Part shown: piece by piece, positions 1 to 8,463 of the stretch
How the letters are laid out: each line of letters begins with the position of its first letter
Numbering within the stretch: position 1 is the stretch's first letter
NCBI RefSeq assembly: GCF_018448785.1
Contig: NZ_JAHCLU010000003.1
Location: 62,001-126,000 of the forward strand
DNA from: Halomonas jincaotanensis
GTDB lineage: Bacteria > Pseudomonadota > Gammaproteobacteria > Pseudomonadales > Halomonadaceae
Reading direction: 5' to 3'
Length of the DNA stretch: 64,000 nt
Translations under genes and position numbers: made by a program
The notes under the pieces: model-generated
What the model saw: the letters and a program-made list of their open reading frames with translations, nothing else
What the model was told of the DNA's origin: nothing
Database searches by the model: none

Positions 1-115
1 GATAGGTAGGGCAGGTGGCGTTACAGAAGCCGCAGTGCACGCAGGAGCGCAGCACGCGGTCGGCCTCGCGGATATGCGGCTTCTTGAGGTCTTCCTCGGT
101 AAAGTGCGTCTGCAT
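1..115 (-). CDS. glcF: Glycolate oxidase iron-sulfur subunit GlcF, N-terminal part (gene runs off the window)
   Basis: Reading the minus strand from the ATG at 115 gives about 38 residues beginning MQTHFTEED, followed by a 4Fe-4S motif CVHCGFCNATCP. This matches the start of GlcF, the Fe-S subunit that passes electrons from the GlcD flavin to the respiratory chain at the inner membrane. The gene starts 21 bases after glcE and continues beyond base 1, so only the first cluster motif is visible. The position third in a glcD-glcE-glcF order is that of the known enterobacterial operon. Confidence 0.9.
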   Translation of the reverse strand, partial: MQTHFTEEDLKKPHIREADRVLRSCVHCGFCNATCPTY

Positions 116-136
116 CTCAGAGTTCCTCGATACGTC

Positions 137-1222
137 TCAAAACGCCGCGTATAGCCGGCCCGGATTGAAGATGCCCTTAGGGTCCAGCTCGGCCTTGAGA
201 TTGCGGTGATACTTTTCCACTACCGGCGCCAGCGGCGTGAAGGGCGAGTCCAGGCCTGGCGTCAGGCAGGTGGCGTGGCCGTCGGCGCGGGCACTGGCCA
301 GGCGAATCGTCTCGGCGTCGAGGTCGCTGCGCAGCCAGCGCTGGGAGCTGGCCCAGTCGTAGAGCACGTCGCTCTCATTGACGCCGGGAAGGTCGATCAC
401 CGGGGTATTGTGTGGCAGCGAGAGACGCCACAGCGGCCGCGAGTCGTCCGGGGAGAAGAACCCCAGGCGCTGTTCGCGAAGCGCTATCCAATAATCGTCT
501 TCGAGATCCTCGCCGCCAAGTCGTTCCCGAGTGGCGGCCACCGAACTTGGCCCGCCCTCCAGGCGCAGCGCGAGCGCGCCGTCGTGCCAGGCAGCGGCGG
601 TGATGGGAAGCGGCTGGCGTCCCCATTCGGCGAGCTTCGCCAAGGCCTCCGGCAACGGTAGCTCCAGGCGCAGGCTGCGGGTCGCACCGGGACGCGGCAG
701 CACCTTCAGCGACACTTCGGTGATCAGCCCCAGCGTGCCCTGGGCGCCGACCATCAGCCGCGAGAGATCATAGCCGGCGACATTCTTCATGACCTCGCCT
801 CCGAAGCGTTGCTCGATACCTTCACGGTTGATGACCCGAGTGCCGAGCACGAAGTCGCGAACACTGCCCGCCCAGGGACGACGCGGGCCGGAGAGGCCGG
901 TGGCGACCATGCCGCCCACGGTGGCGTCATCGCCGAAGTGGGGCGGCTCGCAGCCGAGCATCTGACCATTGGCGTCCAGGGCGGCCTCCAGCTCGGCCAG
1001 CGGCGTGCCGCTGCGTACCGAGACGATCAGCTCGACCGGGTCGTAGGAGGTGATGCCGCGATGCTCGCGGGTGGCGAGGCTTGAGCCCTCGACCTTACGG
1101 CCATAAAAAGCCTTGGTGTCGCCGCCGACGATGCGCAGCGGCGTGCCCTCGGCGTCGGCCTGGCGGATGCGTTCGGCCAGGGCTTGGCTGGCGTCGTGAT
1201 CGGTGTTGGCGGTATCGGACAT
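137..1222 (-). CDS. glcE: Glycolate oxidase FAD-binding subunit GlcE
   Basis: A 361-residue protein with an FAD-binding type 4 (PCMH-like) N-terminal half (conserved stretch GGMVATGLSGPRRPW near residues 107-121, GYDLSRLMVGAQGTLGLITEV near 150-170) and a GlcE-type C-terminus ending in DPKGIFNPGRLY. GlcE is the small flavoprotein-like partner of GlcD in the membrane-associated oxidation of glycolate to glyoxylate. The ATG at 1222 gives the usual GlcE length. It lies 17 bases after glcD and 21 bases before glcF, so the three genes are probably cotranscribed. It supplies glyoxylate to the aminotransferase and aldolase reactions coded further along the window (inference). Confidence 0.95.
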   Translation of the reverse strand: MSDTANTDHDASQALAERIRQADAEGTPLRIVGGDTKAFYGRKVEGSSLATREHRGITSYDPVELIVSVRSGTPLAELEAALDANGQMLGCEPPHFGDDATVGGMVATGLSGPRRPWAGSVRDFVLGTRVINREGIEQRFGGEVMKNVAGYDLSRLMVGAQGTLGLITEVSLKVLPRPGATRSLRLELPLPEALAKLAEWGRQPLPITAAAWHDGALALRLEGGPSSVAATRERLGGEDLEDDYWIALREQRLGFFSPDDSRPLWRLSLPHNTPVIDLPGVNESDVLYDWASSQRWLRSDLDAETIRLASARADGHATCLTPGLDSPFTPLAPVVEKYHRNLKAELDPKGIFNPGRLYAAF

Positions 1223-1239
1223 GATCGTATCCTGAGTCC

Positions 1240-2739
1240 TCAGAAGCGCGGCAGGTCGGGATGCGGCAGCTGATTGTTATGCACATGCATGGCGCCGAAT
1301 TCGGCGCAGCGGGCCAGCGTCGGGATATTCTTGCCCGGGTTGAGCAGCCGCTCGGGGTCGAAAGCCGCCTTCACCGCATGGAAGATGGTCAACTCGCCGG
1401 GGTTGAACTGGGCGCACATCTGGTTGATCTTCTCGCGCCCCACGCCATGCTCGCCGGTGATGCTGCCACCGACCTCCACGCAGAGCTCGAGGATCTTGCC
1501 GCCGAGCTCCTCGGCCTGTTCGAGCTCGCCGGGCTGGTTGGCGTCGAACAGGATCAGCGGATGCATGTTGCCGTCACCGGCATGGAAGACATTGGCCACG
1601 CGCAGGCCGTACTCCGCGGAGAAATCCGCGATGCCCTTGAGCACGCGGGGAAGCTCGCGGCGCGGGATGGTACCGTCCATGCAGTAGTAGTCTGGCGACA
1701 TGCGGCCGACGGCGGGGAAAGCGTTCTTGCGGCCGGCCCAGAACTTCGCGCGTTCGGCGTCGTCGCGGGCCTGCTGGATGCCGGTGGCCCCGGCCGCCTC
1801 GAGTACGCGGCGCACCGTAGCGCAGTCATCGTCGACGTCGGCTTCCACGCCGTCGAGCTCGCACAGCAGTATGGCCTCGGCCTCCACCGGGTAGCCGGCC
1901 TTGACGAAGTCTTCCGCGGCTCGGATGGCCAGCTTGTCCATCATCTCGAGTCCGCCGGGGATGATGCCGGCGGCGATGATATTGCCCACGGCGCGACCGG
2001 CCTTCTCCACATCATCGAAGCTCGCCATCAGCACCTTGGCGGTCTCGGGCTTGGGCAGCAGCTTGACGGTGATCTCGGTGACCACGCCGAGCATACCCTC
2101 GGAGCCATTGAACAGCGCCAGCAGGTCGAAGCCCGGGGCGTCGAGCGCCTCGGAGCCCAGTGTCATGCGCTCGCCCTCGATGGTGATCACCTCGACCTTC
2201 ATGACGTTGTGTACGGTCAGCCCGTATTTCAGGCAGTGCACGCCGCCGGCATTCTCGGCGACATTACCGCCGATCGAGCAGGCAATCTGCGAGGAGGGAT
2301 CGGGCGCATAGTAGAGCCCGTAGGGGGAGGCGGCCTCGGAGATCGCGAGATTACGGACTCCGGGCTGGACGCGCATGGTGCGGGCGTCGGGATCGATGTC
2401 GAGAATGCGGTTGAAACGCGACATGACCAGCAACACGCCCTGCTCAAGCGGCAGTGCACCCCCAGAGAGGCCGGTGCCGGCGCCACGCGTGACCACCGGG
2501 ACGCCCAGCGCGCGGCAACGCTTGAGTAGCGTCTCCACTTGATCGAGCGTCTCGGGCAACGCCACCAGCATCGGTAGTACCCGATAGGCGGAGAGGCCAT
2601 CGCACTCGAAGGGGCGCAGGTCTTCCTCGCGATGCAGCAGCGTCAGGCCGGGCGTCGCCGCTTGCAGATCGGCTAGCACCTCGGCCTTGTCGTTCTGTGG
2701 CAGCACTCCGTCGAGCGCCGCGTCGTAAAGAATGTTCAT
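1240..2739 (-). CDS. glcD: Glycolate oxidase subunit GlcD (FAD-linked)
   Basis: The catalytic FAD subunit of glycolate oxidase. From the ATG at 2739 the protein is 499 residues, exactly the length of E. coli GlcD, and it begins MNILYDAALDGVLPQ. An upstream ATG at 2958 is open but would add 73 unrelated residues. Diagnostic stretches include VVTRGAGTGLSGGALP, YYAPDPSSQIACSIGGNVAE, FHAGDGNMHPLILFD and GEHGVGREKINQMCAQFN, with the FAD-oxidase C-terminal domain ending in FDPERLLNPGKN. It is first in the glcDEF operon, and its promoter region carries a TGGAAA-GTA-TTTCCA palindrome about 130 bases upstream. No GlcC regulator is adjacent. Confidence 0.96.
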   Translation of the reverse strand: MNILYDAALDGVLPQNDKAEVLADLQAATPGLTLLHREEDLRPFECDGLSAYRVLPMLVALPETLDQVETLLKRCRALGVPVVTRGAGTGLSGGALPLEQGVLLVMSRFNRILDIDPDARTMRVQPGVRNLAISEAASPYGLYYAPDPSSQIACSIGGNVAENAGGVHCLKYGLTVHNVMKVEVITIEGERMTLGSEALDAPGFDLLALFNGSEGMLGVVTEITVKLLPKPETAKVLMASFDDVEKAGRAVGNIIAAGIIPGGLEMMDKLAIRAAEDFVKAGYPVEAEAILLCELDGVEADVDDDCATVRRVLEAAGATGIQQARDDAERAKFWAGRKNAFPAVGRMSPDYYCMDGTIPRRELPRVLKGIADFSAEYGLRVANVFHAGDGNMHPLILFDANQPGELEQAEELGGKILELCVEVGGSITGEHGVGREKINQMCAQFNPGELTIFHAVKAAFDPERLLNPGKNIPTLARCAEFGAMHVHNNQLPHPDLPRF

Positions 2740-2868
2740 GGGAATTCCCCCGGACATCATGGTCATCTGACTCGGGCGATGGGTGACCGTGACTGTCAAT
2801 CTGTGGGTTGGATGCGTCGCTGTTTCGCCTTGACGGCCCCGACCCAACCAAGTATCGATTTGATAATC

Positions 2869-2883
2869 TGGAAAGTATTTCCA
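2869..2883. promoter_or_regulatory. Palindrome upstream of glcDEF, possible operator
   Basis: A perfect 6-3-6 inverted repeat, TGGAAA-GTA-TTTCCA, lies 130 bases upstream of the glcD start in a low-GC gap. Size and position fit a GntR-type operator such as that of GlcC, but no cognate regulator is visible nearby. Confidence 0.35.
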
Positions 2884-3016
2884 ATATACACTCTGAAAAG
2901 CATGATGGGTAGATAGGCGAAGGTGGCAAAAAGGGCAGGCGGAGTGCCGAATCGCCATCCCATTAGGTTAACGGATGAAGTAGCGAAAAGCCGCTTAGCG
3001 CAACAGGCCGGCTGGC

Positions 3017-3703
3017 TCAGGAGGAGGCCATGCGCATAGGCTTCCCCTCGTCTTCAATCACGCCGCTCAGCGAGGCGACTTCCAGCTTGTTGCACAGGTG
3101 ATCGCGCAGAATCTGCCCAAGCAGTTTACCGTCTCGCTTCTTGAGCGCCGCCACCATGTTCTCGTGGTCCTCCACCGCCTGACGCCAGAAGCTGTCGGTC
3201 ATCTTCTTGGAGTAACGCACGCGTTTTACTCGCTGACTGAGATTACTGTACATCTCCTGCAAAATTTCATTTTTCGAGGCCATGAGAATGCGCTCGTGTA
3301 TTTGTTTATTGACCTCGAAATACGGCGTCAATTCCCGCTTGTGGTAATGCGACAACATCTGTTCGTGCAGTTCGCATATTCGCTCGATCTCGGCGTCGCT
3401 GATCTCCTGACAAGCCAGTTCGCCGGAAAGCCCTTCAAGTGCGCCCATCAGATCGTAGGTGTCCTTGACCATCTTGAGCGTCAATTGCACCACCCGCGCG
3501 CCGCGGTTGGGCAGCAATTCCACCAGCCCTTCCGATGACAGAACCTTGAGCGCCTCGCGAAGCGGCGTGCGTGACACCCCAAAGGTTTCACAGAGATGCT
3601 TTTCGGAGATTCGTTCTCCTGGTAATAGGTCGCCATGTTCGATCAGATCCCGGATGCGGTCCGCGACCTCCCGGTAAAGATTGCGATGTTGGATCTTGCT
3701 CAT
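3017..3703 (-). CDS. GntR-family regulator, FCD subfamily (paralog 1)
   Basis: A 228-residue transcription factor: an N-terminal winged helix (about residues 8-75) with the recognition helix FGVSRTPLREALKVL, then an all-helical FCD effector domain (about 85-215) holding the conserved Asp/His metal-site positions (for example NKQIHERILMAS and VEDHENMV). The ATG at 3703 is preferred over 3802 because GGAAGGAA sits just upstream of it and the protein then aligns end to end with the second regulator at 15871. Recognition helix and wing (VELLPNRGARV) are almost identical in the two, so they probably bind the same sequence. It is divergent from the GlcG-like/TRAP operon, with palindrome 3849-3864 between them. 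The ligand is likely an organic acid (inference). Confidence 0.88.
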   Translation of the reverse strand: MSKIQHRNLYREVADRIRDLIEHGDLLPGERISEKHLCETFGVSRTPLREALKVLSSEGLVELLPNRGARVVQLTLKMVKDTYDLMGALEGLSGELACQEISDAEIERICELHEQMLSHYHKRELTPYFEVNKQIHERILMASKNEILQEMYSNLSQRVKRVRYSKKMTDSFWRQAVEDHENMVAALKKRDGKLLGQILRDHLCNKLEVASLSGVIEDEGKPMRMASS

Positions 3704-3848
3704 GGTCTGGTTCCTTCCGGATGCCATGCGTCTTGCGTGAGCCGCGATAGCGAGGCGTTGGCCGTTATCGTTGTCGTGAAACAATGAGTTGCCTGAAAAC
3801 AAGCATTGACATCAAGTCTGACGACATTGATTAATGACTGCAAAAGGT

Positions 3849-3864
3849 ATTATGAATTCAAAAT
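3849..3864. promoter_or_regulatory. GntR-type palindromic box A
   Basis: ATTATGAATTCAAAAT matches the window consensus ATTATGAATTCATAAT at 14 of 16 positions. It lies in the gap between the divergent regulator (start 3703) and the GlcG-like gene (start 3951), where it could control both. Confidence 0.55.
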
Positions 3865-3950
3865 TCTCACAAGGTCACTGACCAGTGGCATGGATGGCTC
3901 GCGTAGCGGGCCCGATGCGCCATTAGCGGTGCCGCTAAAGGAGCAACACG

Positions 3951-4412
3951 ATGGCTGGCAAGGTATATCGCTGCAGCGTTCAACTGACCCGTGCGCATGG
4001 CAGGGCAATTCTCGAGGGAGCCTTTCTCAAGGCAAGGGAACTCGGCGCGGAACCTCTGACGGTCGTGGTGCTGGATGGCGGCGGCAATATCGTCGCGGCG
4101 GAACGGGAGGATGGCTGTGCGCCGCTGCGCTTTCCGGTGGCCCTAGGCAAGGCCTTTGCCGCGCTGGGCAATGGGGCGGCAAGCGGCGTGATCGGTGAGC
4201 GCAATGCCGAACGCCCCGCCTTTCTGGCCAGCGTGGCTGCGGTGTCGGGAGGACGTTTCGTGCCGGTGGCAGGTGGGGTGCTGATCCTCGACGCCCACGA
4301 TCAAGTGATCGGTGCAGCGGGGGCCAGCGGTGCCTCGTCCCCGGAAGACGAGGGGGCGGTGATCGCGGGTATCGAGGCCGCTGGTCTCGCCTGGGGACTC
4401 GAGCCCGAGTGA
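3951..4412 (+). CDS. GlcG/HbpS-family heme-binding-like protein
   Basis: A 153-residue GlcG/HbpS-fold protein (Haem_degrading family, older name DUF336), with the typical opening of a helix in RAHGRAILEGAFLKARELG, the LTVVVLDGGGNIVAAEREDG strand pair, and the glycine-rich PVAGGVLILD and GAAGASGASSPEDE segments. GlcG proteins accompany glycolate and other organic-acid clusters; members bind heme or small ligands, but the enzymatic role is unsettled. AAAGGAGC sits a suitable distance before the ATG. Here the gene is not in glcDEF but opens the TRAP-transporter operon region, with box A upstream and box B downstream. Confidence 0.8.
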   Translation: MAGKVYRCSVQLTRAHGRAILEGAFLKARELGAEPLTVVVLDGGGNIVAAEREDGCAPLRFPVALGKAFAALGNGAASGVIGERNAERPAFLASVAAVSGGRFVPVAGGVLILDAHDQVIGAAGASGASSPEDEGAVIAGIEAAGLAWGLEPE

Positions 4413-4578
4413 TAACAAATGAAATCCACTAACGGGGGCAACGAAAGCCAACGTCGTGTTGGTCGAGCCGTAGATCTAGGGCTAATTTCTTCTCGCTGGT
4501 AATCCCAAGTCATTGAGTCCCCTGTACTGTTTATTATTTCCGGTAATTTGACGACTAAAGTTCAATACCTAATTCTGC

Positions 4579-4594
4579 ATTTTGAATTCAAATT
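4579..4594. promoter_or_regulatory. GntR-type palindromic box B
   Basis: ATTTTGAATTCAAATT matches the consensus at 13 of 16 positions and contains the perfect 12-bp palindrome TTTGAATTCAAA (4581-4592). It is flanked by an outer inverted pair, GTTCAAT at 4560-4566 and ATTGAAC at 4592-4598. It lies about 160 bases upstream of the first dctP gene, in the 343-base gap after the GlcG-like gene. Confidence 0.5.
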
Positions 4595-4661
4595 GAACCC
4601 GTGACGGTCTGACTCTCCGCTTCGCCAGACGAAGGGAGACGACTCGGTCCGTAGGCGTAGC

Positions 4662-4716
4662 CTCCGGGCGATAGCATCGTTAGGGAGACTGCTCTTAGGG
4701 CAGTTTCCGCCCGGAG
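4662..4716 (+). promoter_or_regulatory. Structured leader upstream of dctP, possible cis-acting RNA
   Basis: Two arms, CTCCGGGCG (4662-4670) and CGCCCGGAG (4708-4716), pair perfectly over 9 bases and enclose a nested hairpin ACTGC (4688-4692) with GCAGT (4700-4704). The structure ends about 40 bases before the dctP ATG, so it would lie in the 5' leader. I do not recognise it as a known riboswitch class. It could be an attenuator, a stability element, or chance in GC-rich sequence. Confidence 0.35.
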
Positions 4717-4755
4717 CAACTCGCGCACAACAACAAGCCAGCACTGGAGTATCCA

Positions 4756-5742
4756 ATGAAAATGATCAAGACAGCATTCGTGACCGCTTCCCTCGCGTTG
4801 AGCATGACGCCAGGGCTAGGCATGGCCCAGACCGAGTTGCAGTTCGGTCACGTGGGCAACCCCGGTTCGTTGTTCGATACATCCGCGAATGAGTTCGCCA
4901 AGCGGGCCAACGAGCGACTGGGCGATGACTACGAGGTGCAGGTCTACGGCTCGAGTCAGCTTGGCGGCGACAGCTCCATGATGCAGAAGCTCAAGCTTGG
5001 CCAGCTGACCTTTACGCTACCTTCGACTGTGATGTCCTCGGTGGTAGATGAGTTCGGTCTGTTCGAGATGCCCTATCTGATTCAGGATCGCGACCACATG
5101 AAGCGGGTTATCGAGGAAGTTCTCGAGCCCGACCTCTATCCGCTGGCGGAAGAGGAGGGCTACAAGATACTCGCCGTCTGGGAAAATGGCTTCCGCCAGA
5201 TCACCAACAACCAGCGGCCCATCAATACCCCGGAGGACCTGGATGGTTTGAAGCTGCGGACACCGAAAGGTGAGTGGCGGGTGCGCATGTTCGAGGAATA
5301 CGGCGCCAACCCCTCGCCCATGGCGCTCTCGGAGGTCTTCACGGCGCTACAGACCGGTACCATGGACGGTCAGGAAAACCCCCTGGTGCAGATCTACTCC
5401 CAGAAGTTCCAGGAGGTACAGGACTATCTGTCCATGACCAACCACGTCTACACGCCTGCCTATGTCGTGGTCTCCAAGAGCCATTGGGAAGACCTGCCGG
5501 AAGACGTGCGTGACGTGCTCGAGGAGACGGCCCAGGAAGTCCAGGACTTCGTCTACGAGACGGCCGCCAAGCAGGACGAAGAGCTCCTTAGCGAGATGGA
5601 AGCGGCCGGCATGCAGATCAACGAGGCCGACAAGCAGGCCTTCATCGATGCCAGCGGCCCGGTCTACGAGCTCTTCGACGAGGAAGTCGAAGGCGGCGGC
5701 GACCTGGTCGATCGTGTGCTGGCGCTCGGTGAAGAAGGCTGA
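4756..5742 (+). CDS. dctP: TRAP transporter solute-binding protein, DctP family (system 1)
   Basis: A 328-residue periplasmic binding protein. Residues 1-24 are a cleavable signal peptide (positively charged start, hydrophobic core, GLGMAQ cleavage region). The DctP domain follows, with the carboxylate-binding region LDGLKLRTPKGEW, whose Arg normally pairs with the substrate carboxylate, and the family stretch GTMDGQENPLVQIYSQKF. Ligands of this family are mostly organic-acid anions; the exact one cannot be read from sequence. It is followed by dctQ and dctM, with a strong hairpin in the dctP-dctQ gap that may keep dctP expression higher. Box B and a structured leader lie upstream. The crotonase and CoA-transferase genes downstream suggest the imported acid is activated to a CoA thioester (inference). 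Confidence 0.92.
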   Translation: MKMIKTAFVTASLALSMTPGLGMAQTELQFGHVGNPGSLFDTSANEFAKRANERLGDDYEVQVYGSSQLGGDSSMMQKLKLGQLTFTLPSTVMSSVVDEFGLFEMPYLIQDRDHMKRVIEEVLEPDLYPLAEEEGYKILAVWENGFRQITNNQRPINTPEDLDGLKLRTPKGEWRVRMFEEYGANPSPMALSEVFTALQTGTMDGQENPLVQIYSQKFQEVQDYLSMTNHVYTPAYVVVSKSHWEDLPEDVRDVLEETAQEVQDFVYETAAKQDEELLSEMEAAGMQINEADKQAFIDASGPVYELFDEEVEGGGDLVDRVLALGEEG

Positions 5743-5779
5743 ATCTCTCTGGCGACTGAACCCCTCTGAACCAACCCAT

Positions 5780-5802
5780 GGACCGCCCCGGCCGGGCGGT
5801 CC
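5780..5802 (+). terminator. Intercistronic hairpin between dctP and dctQ
   Basis: A perfect 9-bp stem, GGACCGCCC with GGGCGGTCC, and a 5-base loop, starting 37 bases after the dctP stop. No T-tract follows, so it is more likely a partial terminator or an mRNA 3'-end stabiliser giving excess binding protein over the membrane subunits. Confidence 0.55.
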
Positions 5803-5828
5803 TTCCTCTGCTCGACGGAGTGGCTTTA

Positions 5829-6347
5829 ATGTCCCTTGTGAAACTTCGATCCGGCTTCGAGTGGCTGCTCGAGGTCATCACCATGTTTCTGGTGGTTGCC
5901 CTGACGGTGGTCGTGCTGCTCGGCGTCAGCTTCCGCTATGCCGGCAATTCCCTGGGGTGGTACGACGAGGTCGCCGCCGTGATGTTGGCATGGGTGACCT
6001 ACTACGGCGCCGCTCTCGCCGCCCTCAAGCGCGCCCATATCAGCGTTCCCGGTTTTGTCTATTCACGCCCACGGGCTGTGCGCATGGTGCTGGTCGTGCT
6101 CGGCGAGGCCATCACCATTACCTTCTTCGTGCTGCTCGCCATCTATGGCGTCCACGTCATCGGCGTGCTCGGCGGCTCTACCCTGGTCAGCGTACCGATC
6201 CCGATCGCTCTCACCCAGTCGGCTATTCCCATTGGCGCGGCGCTTTTTGTCATCGCCGAGCTGCTTAACCTGCCGGACATCCTGCGTGAAGCCTGGGATG
6301 GACGGAAGCCCCCCTCGGAGCAGGATATTGTGGAGGAAATGCAATGA
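5829..6347 (+). CDS. dctQ: TRAP transporter small permease, DctQ family (system 1)
   Basis: A 172-residue inner-membrane protein with four predicted hydrophobic segments (about residues 15-37, 50-68, 85-108, 128-150 in this start) and the DctQ motif region GNSLGWYDEVAAVMLAWVTYYGAA, shown here only as its position near residues 40-62. The ATG at 5829 is preferred to 5778, because the longer start would read through the hairpin. A GGAG sits upstream. The stop overlaps the dctM start by four bases (ATGA), implying translational coupling. DctQ and DctM form the sodium-driven permease that accepts substrate from DctP. Confidence 0.88.
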   Translation: MSLVKLRSGFEWLLEVITMFLVVALTVVVLLGVSFRYAGNSLGWYDEVAAVMLAWVTYYGAALAALKRAHISVPGFVYSRPRAVRMVLVVLGEAITITFFVLLAIYGVHVIGVLGGSTLVSVPIPIALTQSAIPIGAALFVIAELLNLPDILREAWDGRKPPSEQDIVEEMQ

Positions 6348-7624
6348 CGACGGCTTTGATCCTGCTGGCCGGGCTGGCCATGATCTTCATCAATATTCCC
6401 ATCGCGGTGGCCCTGGGGGCGGTGTCCATCATCGCCATGCTGGTGATGCAAGGCACGAACAGCCTGCTCGGCTTCCCGCTGGTGCTGTTCGAGGGTGCGA
6501 CCAAGTTCCCGCTGATCGCCATACCGTTGTTCGTCCTGGCCGGCGCCATCATGAACACCGGCGGCATCTCCCGACGGCTGATCGACTTCGCCTCCGCACT
6601 GCTCGGCTTCGTTCGTGGCGGCTTGGCCATGGTGAACGTCGGCACCTCGCTGTTCTTCGCCGAGATCTCCGGATCTGCCGTGGCCGACGTGGCCGCGCTT
6701 GGCTCCATCCTGATTCCGGAAATGAAGCGCAAGGGGTATCCAGCCCCGTTCGCCGCCGCCATCACGTCTTCCTCGGCGTCGCTTGCGATCATTATCCCGC
6801 CTTCGATCCCGATGATCCTCTATGCCGCCATGGCCGATACCTCGGTCGTGCAGCTTTTCGTTGCCGGCATCGTGCCGGGCTTGGTCGGTGGGCTGTTGAT
6901 GATGGTGCTCGCCTGGTACTTCGCGGTCCGCTATAACTTCCCCGTGGAGCAGACTTTCAAGCTGAGCCGGGTGTGGGCCACCTTCAAGGCAGCGGGCCTT
7001 GCCTTCTTGCTGCCGATGATTATTCTGGGTGGCATCTTCGGTGGCTTCATGACCGCCACCGAAGGTGCCGCGCTGGCGGTGCTGGCCGCGCTGCTGATCA
7101 GTTTCCGCTACGGCGAGCTGCGGTGGAAGAAGCTACGCGCGGCCATGGTCGAGGGCGGTGTTCAGACCGCCGTGGTCATGCTGTTGGTGGCGAGTTCTGC
7201 ATTGCTCGGCGATTTCCTCACCCGCGCCCAGCTGCCGCAGATGTTGGCGGGGATGATCGGCGACTTCACCAGCAACAAGTACGCGGTGCTGGCGTTGCTC
7301 AACGTCTTCCTGCTGTTGATCGGCATGATCCTGCACTCGGCGGCGGCGATCATTCTTACCGTACCCATTGTCATGCCGTTGGTAATGATGGTCGGCATCG
7401 ATCCCGTCCACTTCGGCATGATCGTGACGCTGAACCTGGCGATCGGCCAGCAGACTCCCCCGGTGGCAAGCGTGCTGATGACCGCCTGCTCGGTGGCCAA
7501 GGCGGACATCTGGGATGTGTCCAAGACCAATCTGCCATTCGTCGCCCTGCTGTTCGTGCTGCTGATGCTGGTGACCTACGTGCCGATCTTCCCGATGGGC
7601 CTGGTGGAACTATTCTACCGTTGA
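6344..7624 (+). CDS. dctM: TRAP transporter large permease, DctM family (system 1)
   Basis: A 426-residue, strongly hydrophobic protein with about a dozen membrane segments, the normal size for DctM. Typical family stretches are IPLFVLAGAIMNTGGISRRL near residues 64-83, ISGSAVADVAALGSILIPEM near 107-126 and IIPPSIPMILYA near 149-160. It is the main transport subunit, using a sodium gradient to import the DctP ligand. The start overlaps dctQ by four bases, and a crotonase gene follows 29 bases after the stop, probably in the same transcript. Confidence 0.94.
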   Translation: MTTALILLAGLAMIFINIPIAVALGAVSIIAMLVMQGTNSLLGFPLVLFEGATKFPLIAIPLFVLAGAIMNTGGISRRLIDFASALLGFVRGGLAMVNVGTSLFFAEISGSAVADVAALGSILIPEMKRKGYPAPFAAAITSSSASLAIIIPPSIPMILYAAMADTSVVQLFVAGIVPGLVGGLLMMVLAWYFAVRYNFPVEQTFKLSRVWATFKAAGLAFLLPMIILGGIFGGFMTATEGAALAVLAALLISFRYGELRWKKLRAAMVEGGVQTAVVMLLVASSALLGDFLTRAQLPQMLAGMIGDFTSNKYAVLALLNVFLLLIGMILHSAAAIILTVPIVMPLVMMVGIDPVHFGMIVTLNLAIGQQTPPVASVLMTACSVAKADIWDVSKTNLPFVALLFVLLMLVTYVPIFPMGLVELFYR

Positions 7625-7653
7625 GCCCGATAGATTCTTAGGAGGACACGCTT

Positions 7654-8439
7654 ATGTCCGACGAGGCGCTGATTTTACGGCGGGAGGGACATCTCGCCTG
7701 GATCGGCTTCAACCGGCCCGCGAGTCGCAATGCCATGACGTGGGACATGTACAACGCCCTGGAAGCCAGCTGCTCGCAGCTGGCCGAGGACGACAGCGTG
7801 CATGCCGTGGTGCTGCACGGCGTCGGTGGCGAGGCCTTCGTGGCAGGGACCGACGTCACGCAGTTCGCTGACTTCACCAAGCCCGAGGATGCCCTCGACT
7901 ACGAGCGTCGCATCGAGCGGGTAGTGAGTGGTCTTGAAATCCTCAACAAGCCGACGATTGCGATGATCGAGGGTTTCTGTGTCGGCGGTGGCGCGGCGAT
8001 CGCCATGGCCTGCGATTTCCGCTACTGCACGCCGTCGCTGAAATTCGGGGTGCCGATTGCCAAGACCTTGGGCAACACCCTGTCGATCACCAATGTATCG
8101 CGGCTGATCGATATGGTGGGCGTCGCACGCACCAAGGAAGTGTTGATGCAGGCGAAGCTGTTTACCGCCGACGAGGCCTACCAGGCGGGGCTGGTCAACA
8201 ACGTCTACTCGCCCGAAACCATTGCCGATGAGGTCATGGCGATTGCCAATGAATTCGCGACGCGTGCGCCGCTGACACTCCAGGCCAGCAAGGCGCTGGT
8301 GGGACGCGTCCAGGCCCAGCGTCGTGCGTCACTCGAGGCGGGTGACGACTGGGTCACCGCCTGCTACATGAGCGATGACTTCAAGGCGGCCGTCGACAAG
8401 TTTGTCTACAAGACGCCTTTCGAATGGTCGGGTCGTTAA
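7654..8439 (+). CDS. Crotonase-superfamily (enoyl-CoA hydratase/isomerase-like) protein, paralog 1
   Basis: A 261-residue crotonase-fold protein. The CoA-binding and oxyanion-hole elements are present: GGEAFVAGTDVTQF (about 57-70) and EGFCVGGGAAIAMACDF (about 107-123). The two glutamates that do acid-base chemistry in classical enoyl-CoA hydratase are missing: the position after GGG-x holds Ala (GGGAAIA), and the second site reads FGVPIAKTL in place of the usual P-E. It is therefore probably not a simple hydratase; another crotonase reaction such as isomerisation, dehydration or C-C cleavage of an unusual acyl-CoA is possible. It is adjacent to a class III CoA-transferase, and the same pair recurs at 29228-31232. 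A good ribosome site (TTAGGAGGA) precedes the ATG. Confidence 0.85.
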   Translation: MSDEALILRREGHLAWIGFNRPASRNAMTWDMYNALEASCSQLAEDDSVHAVVLHGVGGEAFVAGTDVTQFADFTKPEDALDYERRIERVVSGLEILNKPTIAMIEGFCVGGGAAIAMACDFRYCTPSLKFGVPIAKTLGNTLSITNVSRLIDMVGVARTKEVLMQAKLFTADEAYQAGLVNNVYSPETIADEVMAIANEFATRAPLTLQASKALVGRVQAQRRASLEAGDDWVTACYMSDDFKAAVDKFVYKTPFEWSGR

Positions 8440-8463
8440 GTCATCCAGAAGGGAGTACAGCCA

